The translations under genes were made by a program, and so were the position numbers. From Spirosoma sp. (GTDB taxonomy: Bacteria > Bacteroidota > Bacteroidia > Cytophagales > Spirosomataceae), in NCBI RefSeq assembly GCF_026391055.1, contig NZ_JAPLET010000026.1:806001-870000 (forward strand): DNA of 64,000 bases, read 5' to 3'. Under the pieces are notes generated by a model. That model was given only the letters and a program-made list of their open reading frames with translations, was not told where the DNA came from and did no database searches. This document shows positions 15,893 through 25,454 of this stretch, in pieces (the stretch's first letter is position 1; each line of letters opens with the position of its first letter).

Positions 15893-18739
15893 ATGAGGTC
15901 ACACTACTACACAATTTTTCTTTTCATTTTTCTGCTGGCACCGGCCTTGGGTCAGGTCGTTACCACCCAGCCAACATTCCCCACAGCCGACGCCGAAATC
16001 ACCCTTGTTTTCGACCTGACGAAGTCAACCGATAGTCGAGCAAAAGGGCTGCTGGGCAAACAGGATGACGTTTATTTATGGTCGGGTGCCGGGTCGACGG
16101 CGAGCGGAAATGCGTTCGAGTTTCAACCCACCGGACAAACTGATTTTAGTAAGCTTTTCACACCGGGTAAAATGACCGCTTTGGGCGGGGATAAATGGCA
16201 GATCAAACTGGTACCGCGCACCTACTTCGGTGTGCCGACCGGAACGCCCGTTCGAAAACTTGGCCTGTTGCTCAAAAGCGGGGACGGGAAAGCGCAAACG
16301 GAAGACTTGTTCATCACCATTTACGACGCGACGTTTAACCTAACCCGGTTAGCACCGAGTCAAAAACAGTTTTACGTCGATGCCGATACACCTTTACCGG
16401 TACGCTACAAAAGCTCGCAGTCGGCAACGTTCAGCCTGACACTGGATGGGCAACCGACGGCCAATGCTACCGGTACCGATTCACTAACTACCAGCCTGAA
16501 CACCGGCCGGCAATCGGGTTTGCTACGAACAGTTATTGTCCGGGCAACTTCCCTGAGCGCAACAACCGGCGTTACCGCCCTTGCCGACACCTTTTACTTT
16601 ACCGTTAAGCCCTTGCCTACCACGGCTGCGCTGCCAGTGGGCTTACAGGATGGCATCAATTATACCGGCCCTAACAAGGCAACGCTGGTGTTATACGCAC
16701 CGAAGAAAAGTTTTGTGTACCTGCTCGGCGAGTTTAACAACTGGACCCTTGACCCGGCCTACCTGATGAACCGGACGCCCGACGGGACCCGCTACTGGCT
16801 CGAACTCCCGAACCTGCCCACCGGCGAAACGGCCTTCCAGTATCTGGTCGATGGAACCATCGGAGTGGCCGATCCCTACGCCGATAAAATTCTGGACCGC
16901 AACAACGACCGGTTTATTCCGACAACAACGTACCCTAATCTGAAAGCCTTTCCCGAAAAAGCGCAGGGCAACACGGTTTCTGTCCTTCAGCCCGGCCAGA
17001 CGCCTTACGTGTTTCAGACAACCGGTTTCCAGCGGCCCGCCGTTAACACGATGGTCGTTTATGAGTTGCTGGTTCGTGATTTTATCGAGAATCGAAGCTA
17101 CCAAACCCTCACCGATAGTTTGGCATACCTGAAACGACTCGGCATTAACACCATTGAGCTGATGCCCGTTACGGAGTTTTCGGGTAATGATTCGTGGGGC
17201 TATAACCCGACCTTCTATTTCGCCCCCGACAAAGCCTACGGGACCAAGACCGCCCTCCGGCAATTTATCGACGCGGCTCACAAGCAGGGCATTGCCGTGG
17301 TGCTGGACATGGTGCTGAATCAGGCCGATTACGAATTTCCTTATGTAAAAATGTACTGGGCCGGCGATCGTCCCTCGGCCGACAGCCCCTATTTCAACCA
17401 GCAGGCCACGCACCCGTACAGCGTCTTTTTCGACTTTAACCACGAAAGCCCGGACACCAAAGCTTTTGTGGATAGGGTTTGTAAATACTGGTTACAGGAA
17501 TATAAGATAGACGGTTTCCGATTCGACCTGTCGAAGGGATTTACGCAGAAAAACTCGGGAAATGATGTAGCCGCCTGGGGAAACTACGATGCCAGCCGGA
17601 TTGCGATCTGGAAACGCATTTACGACCAGATCCGCACTCTCGATCCAACGGCTTACGTCATTCTCGAACACTTTGCCGACAATGCCGAAGAAACGGAACT
17701 GGCGAATTATGGTATGCTGCTCTGGGGGAATCACAACGGCGATTTCCGGGGGGCTGCCCGCTTCGCTGAGGTCGATTTCTCGGGCATATCGTACCAGAAA
17801 CGCAACTTCCAAAAGCCAAATCTGATCGGTTACGCCGAAAGTCACGACGAAGAACGACTCGTTTTTGATTTCCGCCAGAATGGGACCGCCACGGGTTCGT
17901 ACAGCATTAAATCCCTGCCAACAGCCCTCGATCGGGCCAAACTAACGGCGGCCTTCCTGCTGGCGGTGCCGGGACCAAAAATGATCTGGCAGTTCGGCGA
18001 ACTAGGGTACGACCTGTCCATAAATACCTGCTCCGACGGCACGACCATCAAAGAAGACTGCCGAACGGCGGCCAAACCCGTCCGGTGGACCTATTATCAG
18101 GACGCCGACCGGCAGAAGTTGTATAAAGTGTATAGTGCCCTGATTAACCTCAAAACAACGGTTCCGGCTTTTGCCACCACTGATTTTACGACCGATTTTA
18201 CGGGTGTTGTGAAACGTCTAACCTTACGCAGTGCAACAGGAACCGTTTTTCTGATCGGCAACTTCGACACCAAGGCCCAGACTGTTTCGGCAGGCTTCCC
18301 ATCGAACGGTAAATGGTATCATTTCTTTACCGGGCAGGAGGTGCAGCTTGCCGATGCCAACCAATCAGTCACATTGGAGCCAGGTGCGTTTCACCTGTAT
18401 TCGACAACTAAATTACCGACGCCCGAAGCGGGCCTTGTCCCCTTCGCGCTGGTACCGGGTGTCGTAACGGCGGTTGAACCGGAACCCGACAGCCAGTTGC
18501 TCATTTCGCCAAATCCCGCAGCGGAGCAGACGGTTGTGGAGATAAACAGCCGCTACCGGGGTGGCGTAGCGTTCAACCTGCGCGAATCGGGTGGTCGGTC
18601 GGTCCGGTTTTGGAACGCACCCAAAACCAGCGACCGGTTCCGCCAGCCAATCGATCTGCAACAGCTGCCAACCGGGATCTATTTTCTCCAAATTCAGCAG
18701 GGCGAGCGGCAAAGCATTTTGAAGGTATTGAAGCGATAG
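15893..18739 (+). CDS. Secreted alpha-amylase-family (GH13) enzyme with T9SS sorting domain
   Basis: The 948-residue protein has a signal peptide (MRSHYYTIFLFIFLLAPALGQ), beta-sandwich regions, a CBM48-like E-set domain at about 255-345 (VYLLGEFNNW) and a GH13 barrel at about 375-720. Catalytic regions are present: the nucleophile Asp in DGFRFDLSKG (about 545), the acid Glu in VILEHF (about 592) and ESHDEE (about 650). The last 80 residues (ISPNPA...LPTGIYFLQI...KVLKR) form a type IX secretion sorting domain, so the enzyme is exported or attached to the cell surface. It should act on starch or glycogen-type alpha-glucans. ATG 15893 is chosen since the upstream ATG lies in the promoter. Confidence 0.9.
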   Translation: MRSHYYTIFLFIFLLAPALGQVVTTQPTFPTADAEITLVFDLTKSTDSRAKGLLGKQDDVYLWSGAGSTASGNAFEFQPTGQTDFSKLFTPGKMTALGGDKWQIKLVPRTYFGVPTGTPVRKLGLLLKSGDGKAQTEDLFITIYDATFNLTRLAPSQKQFYVDADTPLPVRYKSSQSATFSLTLDGQPTANATGTDSLTTSLNTGRQSGLLRTVIVRATSLSATTGVTALADTFYFTVKPLPTTAALPVGLQDGINYTGPNKATLVLYAPKKSFVYLLGEFNNWTLDPAYLMNRTPDGTRYWLELPNLPTGETAFQYLVDGTIGVADPYADKILDRNNDRFIPTTTYPNLKAFPEKAQGNTVSVLQPGQTPYVFQTTGFQRPAVNTMVVYELLVRDFIENRSYQTLTDSLAYLKRLGINTIELMPVTEFSGNDSWGYNPTFYFAPDKAYGTKTALRQFIDAAHKQGIAVVLDMVLNQADYEFPYVKMYWAGDRPSADSPYFNQQATHPYSVFFDFNHESPDTKAFVDRVCKYWLQEYKIDGFRFDLSKGFTQKNSGNDVAAWGNYDASRIAIWKRIYDQIRTLDPTAYVILEHFADNAEETELANYGMLLWGNHNGDFRGAARFAEVDFSGISYQKRNFQKPNLIGYAESHDEERLVFDFRQNGTATGSYSIKSLPTALDRAKLTAAFLLAVPGPKMIWQFGELGYDLSINTCSDGTTIKEDCRTAAKPVRWTYYQDADRQKLYKVYSALINLKTTVPAFATTDFTTDFTGVVKRLTLRSATGTVFLIGNFDTKAQTVSAGFPSNGKWYHFFTGQEVQLADANQSVTLEPGAFHLYSTTKLPTPEAGLVPFALVPGVVTAVEPEPDSQLLISPNPAAEQTVVEINSRYRGGVAFNLRESGGRSVRFWNAPKTSDRFRQPIDLQQLPTGIYFLQIQQGERQSILKVLKR

Positions 18740-18774
18740 CCGCTGTTTGTACATACGTTTACCCACGGACAAAT

Positions 18775-18817
18775 AAAATGAGCCGGGGTGCATGTCGTAT
18801 GCACCCCGGCTCATTTT
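18775..18817. terminator. Bidirectional Rho-independent terminator
   Basis: A perfect 19-bp stem (18775-18793 with 18799-18817, core gagccggggtgcat) has a five-base loop and A/T tracts at both ends. It separates the convergent amylase and alcohol dehydrogenase genes. Confidence 0.9.
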
Positions 18818-18832
18818 GTTTATGAATGTATT

Positions 18833-19876
18833 CTACAGCGTAGCCATATCGATCACAAACCGATACCGAACATCGCCTTTCAGCATCCGTTCGTAAGCCG
18901 GTTGAATGTCCTTGATGTCAATCATCTCAATATCCGAAACAATGCTGTGTTCGGCGCAGAAATCCAGCATTTCCTGCGTTTCGGCAATACCGCCAATCGT
19001 AGAACCGGCAATGCTCTTCCGGCCGGGAATCAGACTGAACGCCAGCAGGGCTGAAGGCGTTGGGGGTGCACCCACGCAGATATGCACGCCATCCGTTTTC
19101 AACAGGCTTAAGTACTGGTTGTAATCATGCTCGGCAGAAACCGTATCCAGAATAAAGTCAAAATAACCGGTAATTGACTCAAGCTGGGCCGGGTCACTGG
19201 TAACGACGAACTTGTGCGCACCGAGCTTCCGGGCGTCTTCCTCTTTCTTCGGCGAGGTGCTTAAAACCGTCACTTCCGCCCCAAAAGCCACGCCGAATTT
19301 AACGCCCATATGGCCAAGACCACCCAGCCCCAGAACGGCTATCTTGTGCCCTTTACCCACTTTCCAGTGTTTGAGGGGCGAATAAGTCGTGATGCCCGCA
19401 CAAAGCAGCGGTGCCGTAGCAGCCAGATCGAGCGTTTCGGGAATATGAAGGACAAAATCTTCATTCACCACAATGGTGTTGGAATAGCCGCCGTGGGTAG
19501 GCGTTTTCCTGTCCTGTTCCAGACTATTGTAGGTGAGTGTGTTGCCATTGGTGCAATATTGTTCCAAACCGTGCTGGCAATTCTCACACACGCGGCACGA
19601 ATCGACCATGCAGCCGGTTCCGGCCAGATCGCCGACTTTAAATTTACTGACCTCACTGCCGACAGCGACAACCCGACCAACGATCTCGTGTCCGGGCACC
19701 ATGGGAAAAATACCCCCACCCCATTCGTCTCTGATCTGGTGAAGATCGGAGTGGCAAACGCCACAAAAGGTAATATCGAATTGCACATCGTGCGGGCCAA
19801 CGTCGCGTCGGTCAAAAGTCCAGGGCGCCAGTGCAGAATCTTTGGTCTGAGCGGCATAACTTTTTGTATTAATCAT
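18833..19876 (-). CDS. Zinc-dependent NAD(P) alcohol dehydrogenase (YahK/CAD type)
   Basis: The 347-residue cytoplasmic enzyme reduces aldehydes to alcohols, usually with NADPH. Catalytic zinc ligands are Cys38 in CGVCHSD and His63-Glu64 in PGHEIVG. The structural zinc site is CRVCENCQHGLEQYC at about 97-111. The nucleotide fold carries GLGGLGHMGVKF. The match in length and motifs is to the cinnamyl-alcohol dehydrogenase/YahK branch of the medium-chain family. The next gene upstream on the same strand, a PRISE-type reductase, ends 29 bp before it, so the two may be co-transcribed and act on reactive carbonyls. Confidence 0.9.
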   Translation of the reverse strand: MINTKSYAAQTKDSALAPWTFDRRDVGPHDVQFDITFCGVCHSDLHQIRDEWGGGIFPMVPGHEIVGRVVAVGSEVSKFKVGDLAGTGCMVDSCRVCENCQHGLEQYCTNGNTLTYNSLEQDRKTPTHGGYSNTIVVNEDFVLHIPETLDLAATAPLLCAGITTYSPLKHWKVGKGHKIAVLGLGGLGHMGVKFGVAFGAEVTVLSTSPKKEEDARKLGAHKFVVTSDPAQLESITGYFDFILDTVSAEHDYNQYLSLLKTDGVHICVGAPPTPSALLAFSLIPGRKSIAGSTIGGIAETQEMLDFCAEHSIVSDIEMIDIKDIQPAYERMLKGDVRYRFVIDMATL

Positions 19877-19905
19877 ACGATTTTAGTTTGCTAAACGTGT
19901 TTTGT

Positions 19906-21012
19906 CTAAGCGAGTTTAGGCTGCTGAATTTCGCTATTGGCGGGCAATATGCGGTCGGCCTGTAGTTGTTTAAAAAGGTCAAAGAACGAATCGTCGGTCG
20001 GCTGAAAAACCAAGAAGCCAAGTTTACGGCTCTTCGACATATCGGTCATTACCTCAATGGGCCTTCCCAGATCAAGGTCCGTATGCCAGGCCGATGCCAC
20101 ACGGGTCAAATCAGGTTCGACCAAGTGCTGCTTTTCGGCGATTTCCTGCCATAGCGGGCCATCGTTTGCCAGTTCGTCTTCCAGCGGATGAACCGTACCG
20201 TCAAAGCCAACGGCTTCAATACCGAACCAGTCAGCAATTCGCTGCCATAACCAGCTCCAGCGGAACACATCGCCGTTCACTACGTTGAACGCTTCATTAT
20301 GCGCAGATTCGGTGGTGGCGGCCCAAATAAGGTGCTTGGCCAATACGCGCGCGTCGGTCACGTCCGACAGTCCTTCCCACTGGGCTTTGGACCCCGGCCA
20401 CCGGAAGGGCCGCCCACTAGCCTGGCACAGGGTAGCATAAACGGCCAGGGTGCTGCCCATGTTCATCATATTCCCAACAGCTTTCCCGATAACGGTATGC
20501 GGCCGGTGAATGCTCCATGTGAAGCCATCCCGGGCGGCAGCGGCATACACTTCATCTTCCTGGGCGTAGTAGAAATTTTCGATGTCAAGGCGCGGATGCT
20601 CTTCCCGCAAAGGCGTTTCAGGTAAAAAACCATCTTTAGCGTACGCATCGAAAGGCCCGAGATAGTGTTTCAGGCCCGTAACCAGCGCGACGTGCTGTAC
20701 CGATCTTTTGGGCGCCAGGGCATTGAGCAGATTGCGGACCATGGTGCCATTTACCCGGATGTTCTCGGCTTCTGTCTCGTTCCGCATCCAGCTCGTAAAA
20801 AACACGTGGGTTGGATTGATTGTCGACAGAGCCGTTTGCAGGCTGTCCGGATTCATCAGATCAGCGGCTACAGGCTGCAAATCGGCAAGTTCATGGTTGG
20901 GGTTTCGCGCTAATCCGTAGGTCAACCATCCCTGATTGATTAGCTCGTGGGCAAGATTACTACCGGTAATTCCACTGGCACCAACCACGAGGGCAATTTT
21001 ACGTATACTCAT
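19906..21012 (-). CDS. PRISE-type short-chain reductase (progesterone 5-beta-reductase/iridoid synthase-like)
   Basis: The 368-residue protein is an extended short-chain dehydrogenase. It has the NADPH loop VGASGITGSN at residues 10-19. The PRISE active-site pair is visible: Lys in VTGLKHYLGPF and Tyr in ENFYYAQED. These enzymes reduce the double bond of enones. ATG 21012 starts at MSIRKIALVVGASG; a further in-frame start at 21033 is possible. It is upstream of an alcohol dehydrogenase on the same strand. The natural substrate in this bacterium is unknown. Confidence 0.82.
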   Translation of the reverse strand: MSIRKIALVVGASGITGSNLAHELINQGWLTYGLARNPNHELADLQPVAADLMNPDSLQTALSTINPTHVFFTSWMRNETEAENIRVNGTMVRNLLNALAPKRSVQHVALVTGLKHYLGPFDAYAKDGFLPETPLREEHPRLDIENFYYAQEDEVYAAAARDGFTWSIHRPHTVIGKAVGNMMNMGSTLAVYATLCQASGRPFRWPGSKAQWEGLSDVTDARVLAKHLIWAATTESAHNEAFNVVNGDVFRWSWLWQRIADWFGIEAVGFDGTVHPLEDELANDGPLWQEIAEKQHLVEPDLTRVASAWHTDLDLGRPIEVMTDMSKSRKLGFLVFQPTDDSFFDLFKQLQADRILPANSEIQQPKLA

Positions 21013-21343
21013 AGAGTTGTCTGGTCTTGTCAACGCTCTGGATGTGCCAGTGTTTTGGGCGGCCCGTTACGGACCGCCGTCACGATAACGATGGAAAAAG
21101 TACCATTTGCGCTACACACGGGTTAACATCCGGCTTTGTTGAATACTAGTGTAAACGATACCTGCGTTGACAAGTTTTTTTCCTGACAGCCTTTATGTAA
21201 TGAGACGCCTGCTTTTCTCAGACAAGGCCATGTGAATCAGGCAGCCTTGTTTTTGAGTAACTGGTTATTTTTTAAATGATAAGCTCCTGCCCACCAAACA
21301 ACATTATTTGGTAGGCAGGAGCTTGCTTGGTCATCAACTCAAT
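21013..21343. other. Intergenic region, about 330 bp
   Basis: Region between the PRISE gene and a relic coding fragment. It holds a small GC hairpin at about 21059-21080, an AT-rich stretch, and the terminator-like hairpin at 21281-21324. No gene is supported. Confidence 0.5.
21281..21324 (-). terminator. Terminator-like hairpin after relic glycosidase fragment
   Basis: An 18-bp stem with one mismatch (21281-21298 with 21307-21324; aagctcctgc arm). The T tract on the minus side is poor, so termination strength is uncertain. Confidence 0.5.
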
Positions 21344-21634
21344 TCAGGGCTTAGCCAACAGTACCTGTACCGGTCCCAGCAGACCCGAGGGCAACAGGGG
21401 CGAATCGGCACGGTAGAACGGGATAGTAGTGAACGTTATTTTGTTCGTTACGCCCGGCTGCGCATTACCTATCAACCGGTTTACCCAGAGGTTCGTTATT
21501 TTGACCTGTACGGTGTTTGTACCGGTCTTCAGGGCGCCGGTGATAGGCAGACGGAAGGGCTTTTTCCAGACGATACCCATGTTTTTACCGTTAATGAGTG
21601 GTAAGGTTAGGCAAAGAGCGGCCAGATGCTTCAT
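21344..21634 (-). pseudogene. C-terminal remnant of a glycoside hydrolase (GH2/GH106-like) joined to its signal peptide
   Basis: The 96-residue reading frame starts MKHLAALCLTLPL, like the beginning of a signal peptide. It then jumps straight into INGKNMGIVWKKPFR, TGTNTVQVKITNLWVNRLIGN, and a final LLPSGLLGPVQVL. That stretch is the typical last 80 residues of large Bacteroidota glycoside hydrolases with a GH2-like sugar-binding beta-sandwich, such as rhamnosidase-like enzymes. The whole catalytic part is missing. The simplest reading is a large in-frame internal deletion. A hairpin resembling the original terminator still follows. A functional small secreted protein is possible but less likely. 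Confidence 0.6.
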
Positions 21635-21779
21635 AGAAAATTGCAGGCAGGTAATTTTTTACCGAATAACAAAACAATACTGTGTAAAACTAAGGCGATA
21701 ATAATACCGTACTGTCCTGTATTTACCTAGTCATGAAGCAACTACAACTCCTTAAAACGATCTATTTACATCGAATACC

Positions 21780-22748
21780 CTACCCTGTTGGTTGCTGACG
21801 CCATTTTCGGGCGGCATGGAGGTAAGCACTCGAAGCCGAGTAACCCAGCAGATAGGCAATGTCCTGGGTGCCCAGCGTCCGACCCCTTTCCAGATGAGTC
21901 GCCATCTGGCGTTTGATGTCGTCCGCAATGGACCGGAACGAAGTGCCCTCATCGGTCAGCTTGCGCTGAAAGGTTCGGTGGCTCATAGCAAACTGGCTCA
22001 CCACTTCATCCAGACACGGTAACTCAGGCGAACATAGGTTCAGAATCATGGTACGAACCTGATCCGCAAACGGGCTGCACCGAGTCGGCGACTGACCCAG
22101 TAACTTCAGAAAAACAGGCAGTAACACGTCCAGATTCTTAAGCCGCCGACGATTGATCGGGCCAGCAACCAGACGCAGTTCTACCACCAGTCGGTGGGCA
22201 TCAGATGGTGTAACAGCGCTTGCACAGAGTCGCCGGTATTCCTCCAACTGCCGATACGGTAACTCTACTCCGGCAATGTCACCCTCGATCATCAGACCGA
22301 TTTCCCGATACATCAAAAATAACACCGAGTCGAGCACCTGATTTTTCACAGGATCCTGAAGTTGAGGACTTTGCAGCTCAATGATCAGATGGTCCTGGTA
22401 CTGGGTCGTTACCAGATTAACCACGGGAAACGTGTTTGCCAGATAATCGGCCAGTAAACCCAAGGCCTGCTCAATGCTGGAAGCCGCCAGCGAAATTTGA
22501 TAAACCAGCCCCAGCGCCCGTAAATTCAGATAGTAGCCGTAATGCAGGCCAAGGAATGGGTCCTGGCCAAGATTCAGCATACACTCCCAAAGCCTGGTAT
22601 AATCTGCCAAGCTTACCCAGCCCTGTTCATCCATCAGGTCAGACTCAGGAACATCCAGTTGACTCAGGAGAAGCCGCCTGTCTAAACCTTTGCAGACGGC
22701 ATAGTCTAGAAGGTTGATGAGGTGCTGGTTGGAGAGTGTCTTACGCAT
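21780..22748 (-). CDS. AraC-family transcriptional regulator (OruR-like N-terminal domain)
   Basis: The 322-residue protein has an N-terminal arabinose-binding-like domain of the AraC_binding_2/OruR type, about 1-200 (GLDRRLLLSQLDVPESDL, PFLGLHYGYYLNLRALGLVYQI). Two helix-turn-helix units follow at about 225-320, with the typical MSHRTFQRKLTDEGTSFRSIADDIKRQ and IAYLLGYSASSAYLHAARKW. It should bind DNA and respond to a small molecule. It is divergent from the small membrane protein at 22881, its most likely target. ATG 22748 opens MRKTLSNQHL; an upstream ATG at 22784 is in frame. Confidence 0.85.
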   Translation of the reverse strand: MRKTLSNQHLINLLDYAVCKGLDRRLLLSQLDVPESDLMDEQGWVSLADYTRLWECMLNLGQDPFLGLHYGYYLNLRALGLVYQISLAASSIEQALGLLADYLANTFPVVNLVTTQYQDHLIIELQSPQLQDPVKNQVLDSVLFLMYREIGLMIEGDIAGVELPYRQLEEYRRLCASAVTPSDAHRLVVELRLVAGPINRRRLKNLDVLLPVFLKLLGQSPTRCSPFADQVRTMILNLCSPELPCLDEVVSQFAMSHRTFQRKLTDEGTSFRSIADDIKRQMATHLERGRTLGTQDIAYLLGYSASSAYLHAARKWRQQPTG

Positions 22749-22880
22749 CGGGTCGGGGGTGTTGAGTTGACGCAAAATAGCCAAAATTTGGCGTAAAATA
22801 TCAACTCAATCCAGACCCGGAACCCGAATTTTGTCCTGTTCAATGATAAAAAAATCAGTTCACCAAAAACCATTTCCGTC

Positions 22881-23258
22881 ATGAAATCGCTGCAAACTGT
22901 TTTGATCATCAATGCTGTCAGTTCGGGAGCAACCGGCCTTTTGTTACTGGGATTAACCAGCCCGATCGCCCAACTTTTTGGGCAATCCTCGACAGGTGTT
23001 TTCACCGAAGTCGGCATTTTTCTGGTCGCCTTTGCCGGGTTTGTTTTCTACCAAAGCCGCCGGCATATCACGTCGGCAAAAGCCGTTCGGTTTATCATTG
23101 CCCTGGATTTGCTGTGGGTGGTGGCCAGTGTCATGCTGTTGGCATGGCCCTCGGCAGAGTTAACCGGAATAGGTCAGGTTGCCATTGCCGCTGTTGCCCT
23201 ATGGGTAGCCCTGATGGCGTATCTTCAAACGAATGGTCTGAAGAAACTAACGGCCTAA
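22881..23258 (+). CDS. Small four-helix membrane protein, unknown function
   Basis: The 125-residue protein has four predicted membrane helices, at about 5-28, 42-60, 70-90 and 95-115, with short loops. Charged residues cluster in YQSRRHITSAKAVRF between helices 2 and 3. I do not recognise a named family with certainty; it resembles generic small DUF membrane proteins. It is divergent from an AraC regulator with a 132-bp gap and ends at a hairpin. Control by that regulator is inferred from position only. Confidence 0.7.
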   Translation: MKSLQTVLIINAVSSGATGLLLLGLTSPIAQLFGQSSTGVFTEVGIFLVAFAGFVFYQSRRHITSAKAVRFIIALDLLWVVASVMLLAWPSAELTGIGQVAIAAVALWVALMAYLQTNGLKKLTA

Positions 23259-23265
23259 GAAATTT

Positions 23266-23305
23266 GGAGTACCGACCGTCGATGCGTCGACCCGGTCGGT
23301 ACTCC
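23266..23305. terminator. Hairpin terminator between convergent genes
   Basis: A perfect 12-bp stem (23266-23277 with 23294-23305, ggagtaccgacc) lies 7 bp after the membrane-protein stop and 3 bp before the molybdenum subunit stop. The T tracts are weak. Confidence 0.6.
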
Positions 23306-23308
23306 ATC

Positions 23309-25435
23309 TTACAACAACTTATCGGGTGTAATCGGCAACTCCCGGACCCGCTTGCCGGTGGCGTTGAAGATGGCATTGGCAACGGCAGCCGCTACACCAA
23401 CAATGCCTACTTCGCCAATACCTTTTACACCGAGTGTATTGGCTTTCTGATCGTCTTCACGGATAAAAATAGCTTCCATGTTGCCAATATCGAGGTTGGC
23501 CGGAACGTGGTAGTCGGCGAAGGAGCGGGTAACGAAATTGCCCCAGCGCGGATCGAGAACCGATTCCTCGGTCAGTGCCATGCCGATACCCCAGATGTTG
23601 CCGCCGATGATCTGCGACCGGGCTGTTTTCGGATTCAGGATGGTGCCCGCACCCGTCACCGCCAGAAACCGGTTCACCCGCACCATGCCCGTAAACCGGT
23701 TCACGGCTACTTCGGCAAAATTGGCGTTGAAGCTGTGTGCAGAATAGTCCTCGGCGCTTTCCAGCGGTTTGGCATCGATTCGGGTCTGGAAATCGGTTAG
23801 TTTTTCGGACATCATCAATTGCGAAGCCGTCGGGCGTGCGAAAAACTGCTTGCCTGAGCGCGTCAGTAGTTCATCCGTAATTTTCTGGCAGGCGTCGTTC
23901 ACGGCGTTGGCATAGCTGGAAGCCCCCACTGAACCCACCGAACCGGCGGCTGGCGGGAGGTCAGAATCCCCAATGACCACCTTAACATTGCGAAGGGGCA
24001 GACCGAGCGCATCGGCGGCCGTTTGCGTCAGGATTGTGTATGTACCGGTCCCAAGGTCGGCAGCGGCCAGTTCGACCGTCGCCATAACGTCGTTAGCGGT
24101 GCGTTTAAGTCTCACAATGGCCGATGTAGGACGTTGATGGGCGGGGTAGGTACCAGACGCCACGCCGTAGCCAACCAGGTAATTGCCCTGCTGATTCTGG
24201 CGCGGTTCGGCTTTTCGCTTTTCCCAGCCGAAGGCCTTGGCCCCCACTTGTAAACAGTCGACCGCTTTCCGCGACGACCAGGGTTTGCCATTGGACGGAT
24301 CGCGTTCTGGCTCGTTTTTTATGCGCAGCTCAATCGGGTCCATCTTCAGCGCGTAGGCCAGTTCATCCATCGCCGATTCGAGGGCGAAACTACCGGTCGA
24401 TTTACCGGGACCGCGTGTATAAGTCGGCAAAATCACGTTCATCGGCACCGCCCGATACGTAATGAGCGAGTTCGGCACGGCGTACATAACCTTCGAGCAA
24501 TCGCCACAGGGCTCGACGAACTCTTCTTTTATGGCACCATGCGTCGTGATTTCGTGCGCCAGAGCCGTCAGTTTACCATCTTTAGTAGCGGCCAGACTCA
24601 CTTTCTGGTGATTTCGTTGGCGTAATCCCACCGAGTTTACCATCTGCTGACGGGTCAATGCCAGTTTTACGGGGCGGTTCACCTGTTTAGCGGCCACCGC
24701 CGTTAGCACCAGATTAGCCCACTGACCACCTTTTGAGCCAAACCCGCCCCCAATGTACGGCGTAATAATCCGCACCTGTTCGGGCTTGATATTTAACGTA
24801 TTGGCTGCGGCACTTTGAGCCCCGTTAACGATCTGCGAACTGTTATAAAGCGTTACACGATCTCCGTTCCATTCGGCAATGGTGGCGTGGGGTTCCAGCG
24901 GATGGTGGTGCTCGATGGGCGTTTCGTACACTTCCTCGACTTTGAACTCGGCATCACGAAGCGCGGCTTTAACATCGCCCCGTTTGGCATCCGCTTTTTC
25001 TTTGTCCTTGGGGAGTGTAGCGTCTTTGGCCAATTTCTCGAAATCGGCTTTCGGTTCCTTCTTATCGTAGGTAACGTTGATCAGGTGCGTGGCATGACGG
25101 GCCTGCTCAAAGGTTTCGGCCACGACCAGCCCAATATGCTGCCCGTAGAACTCGATCTCGGGGCTTTGCAATAAAGCCCCCCCGCGAATTCCACCGTTAA
25201 CATTGAGCTTTGGCGCATTGGTATGGGTGATAACCGCCAGCACACCGGGCGCTTTTTCGGCCGCAGTGGTGTCGATGGTCCGAATCGTTCCGGCGGCAAT
25301 CGTGCTTTTGAACAGTACGGCGTAGGCCAGATTTTTAACCGGGAAATCCGTCGAGTAAGTCGCTTTGCCCGTCACCTTGGCGATCCCGTCGATACGGCTG
25401 ATGGGTGTCCCGGTCAGTTTGTTTTTGTCTTGCAT
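23309..25435 (-). CDS. Xanthine dehydrogenase-family molybdopterin-binding subunit (PaoC-like)
   Basis: This is the large catalytic subunit of a molybdenum hydroxylase that oxidises aldehydes or N-heterocycles. The 708-residue product shows the a/b hammerhead start (GTPISRIDGIAKVTGKATYSTDFP), molybdopterin-contact segments PYIGGGFGSKGGQ and PTYTRGPGKSTG, and the C-terminal KGIGEVGIVGVA with the catalytic Glu. It is the last gene of a three-gene operon in the order FeS, FAD, Mo. ATG 25435 is used; a GTG at 25468 overlapping the FAD gene is also possible. No XdhC/PaoD chaperone gene is next to it. Confidence 0.9.
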   Translation of the reverse strand: MQDKNKLTGTPISRIDGIAKVTGKATYSTDFPVKNLAYAVLFKSTIAAGTIRTIDTTAAEKAPGVLAVITHTNAPKLNVNGGIRGGALLQSPEIEFYGQHIGLVVAETFEQARHATHLINVTYDKKEPKADFEKLAKDATLPKDKEKADAKRGDVKAALRDAEFKVEEVYETPIEHHHPLEPHATIAEWNGDRVTLYNSSQIVNGAQSAAANTLNIKPEQVRIITPYIGGGFGSKGGQWANLVLTAVAAKQVNRPVKLALTRQQMVNSVGLRQRNHQKVSLAATKDGKLTALAHEITTHGAIKEEFVEPCGDCSKVMYAVPNSLITYRAVPMNVILPTYTRGPGKSTGSFALESAMDELAYALKMDPIELRIKNEPERDPSNGKPWSSRKAVDCLQVGAKAFGWEKRKAEPRQNQQGNYLVGYGVASGTYPAHQRPTSAIVRLKRTANDVMATVELAAADLGTGTYTILTQTAADALGLPLRNVKVVIGDSDLPPAAGSVGSVGASSYANAVNDACQKITDELLTRSGKQFFARPTASQLMMSEKLTDFQTRIDAKPLESAEDYSAHSFNANFAEVAVNRFTGMVRVNRFLAVTGAGTILNPKTARSQIIGGNIWGIGMALTEESVLDPRWGNFVTRSFADYHVPANLDIGNMEAIFIREDDQKANTLGVKGIGEVGIVGVAAAVANAIFNATGKRVRELPITPDKLL

Positions 25436-25454
25436 GGAAGTAGTGACGTTGAGA

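Noticed and set aside
16691..17443. Long minus-strand frame (250 codons) opposite the GH13 amylase
   Set aside because: It is the shadow of a conserved catalytic domain, with no own motif or promoter.
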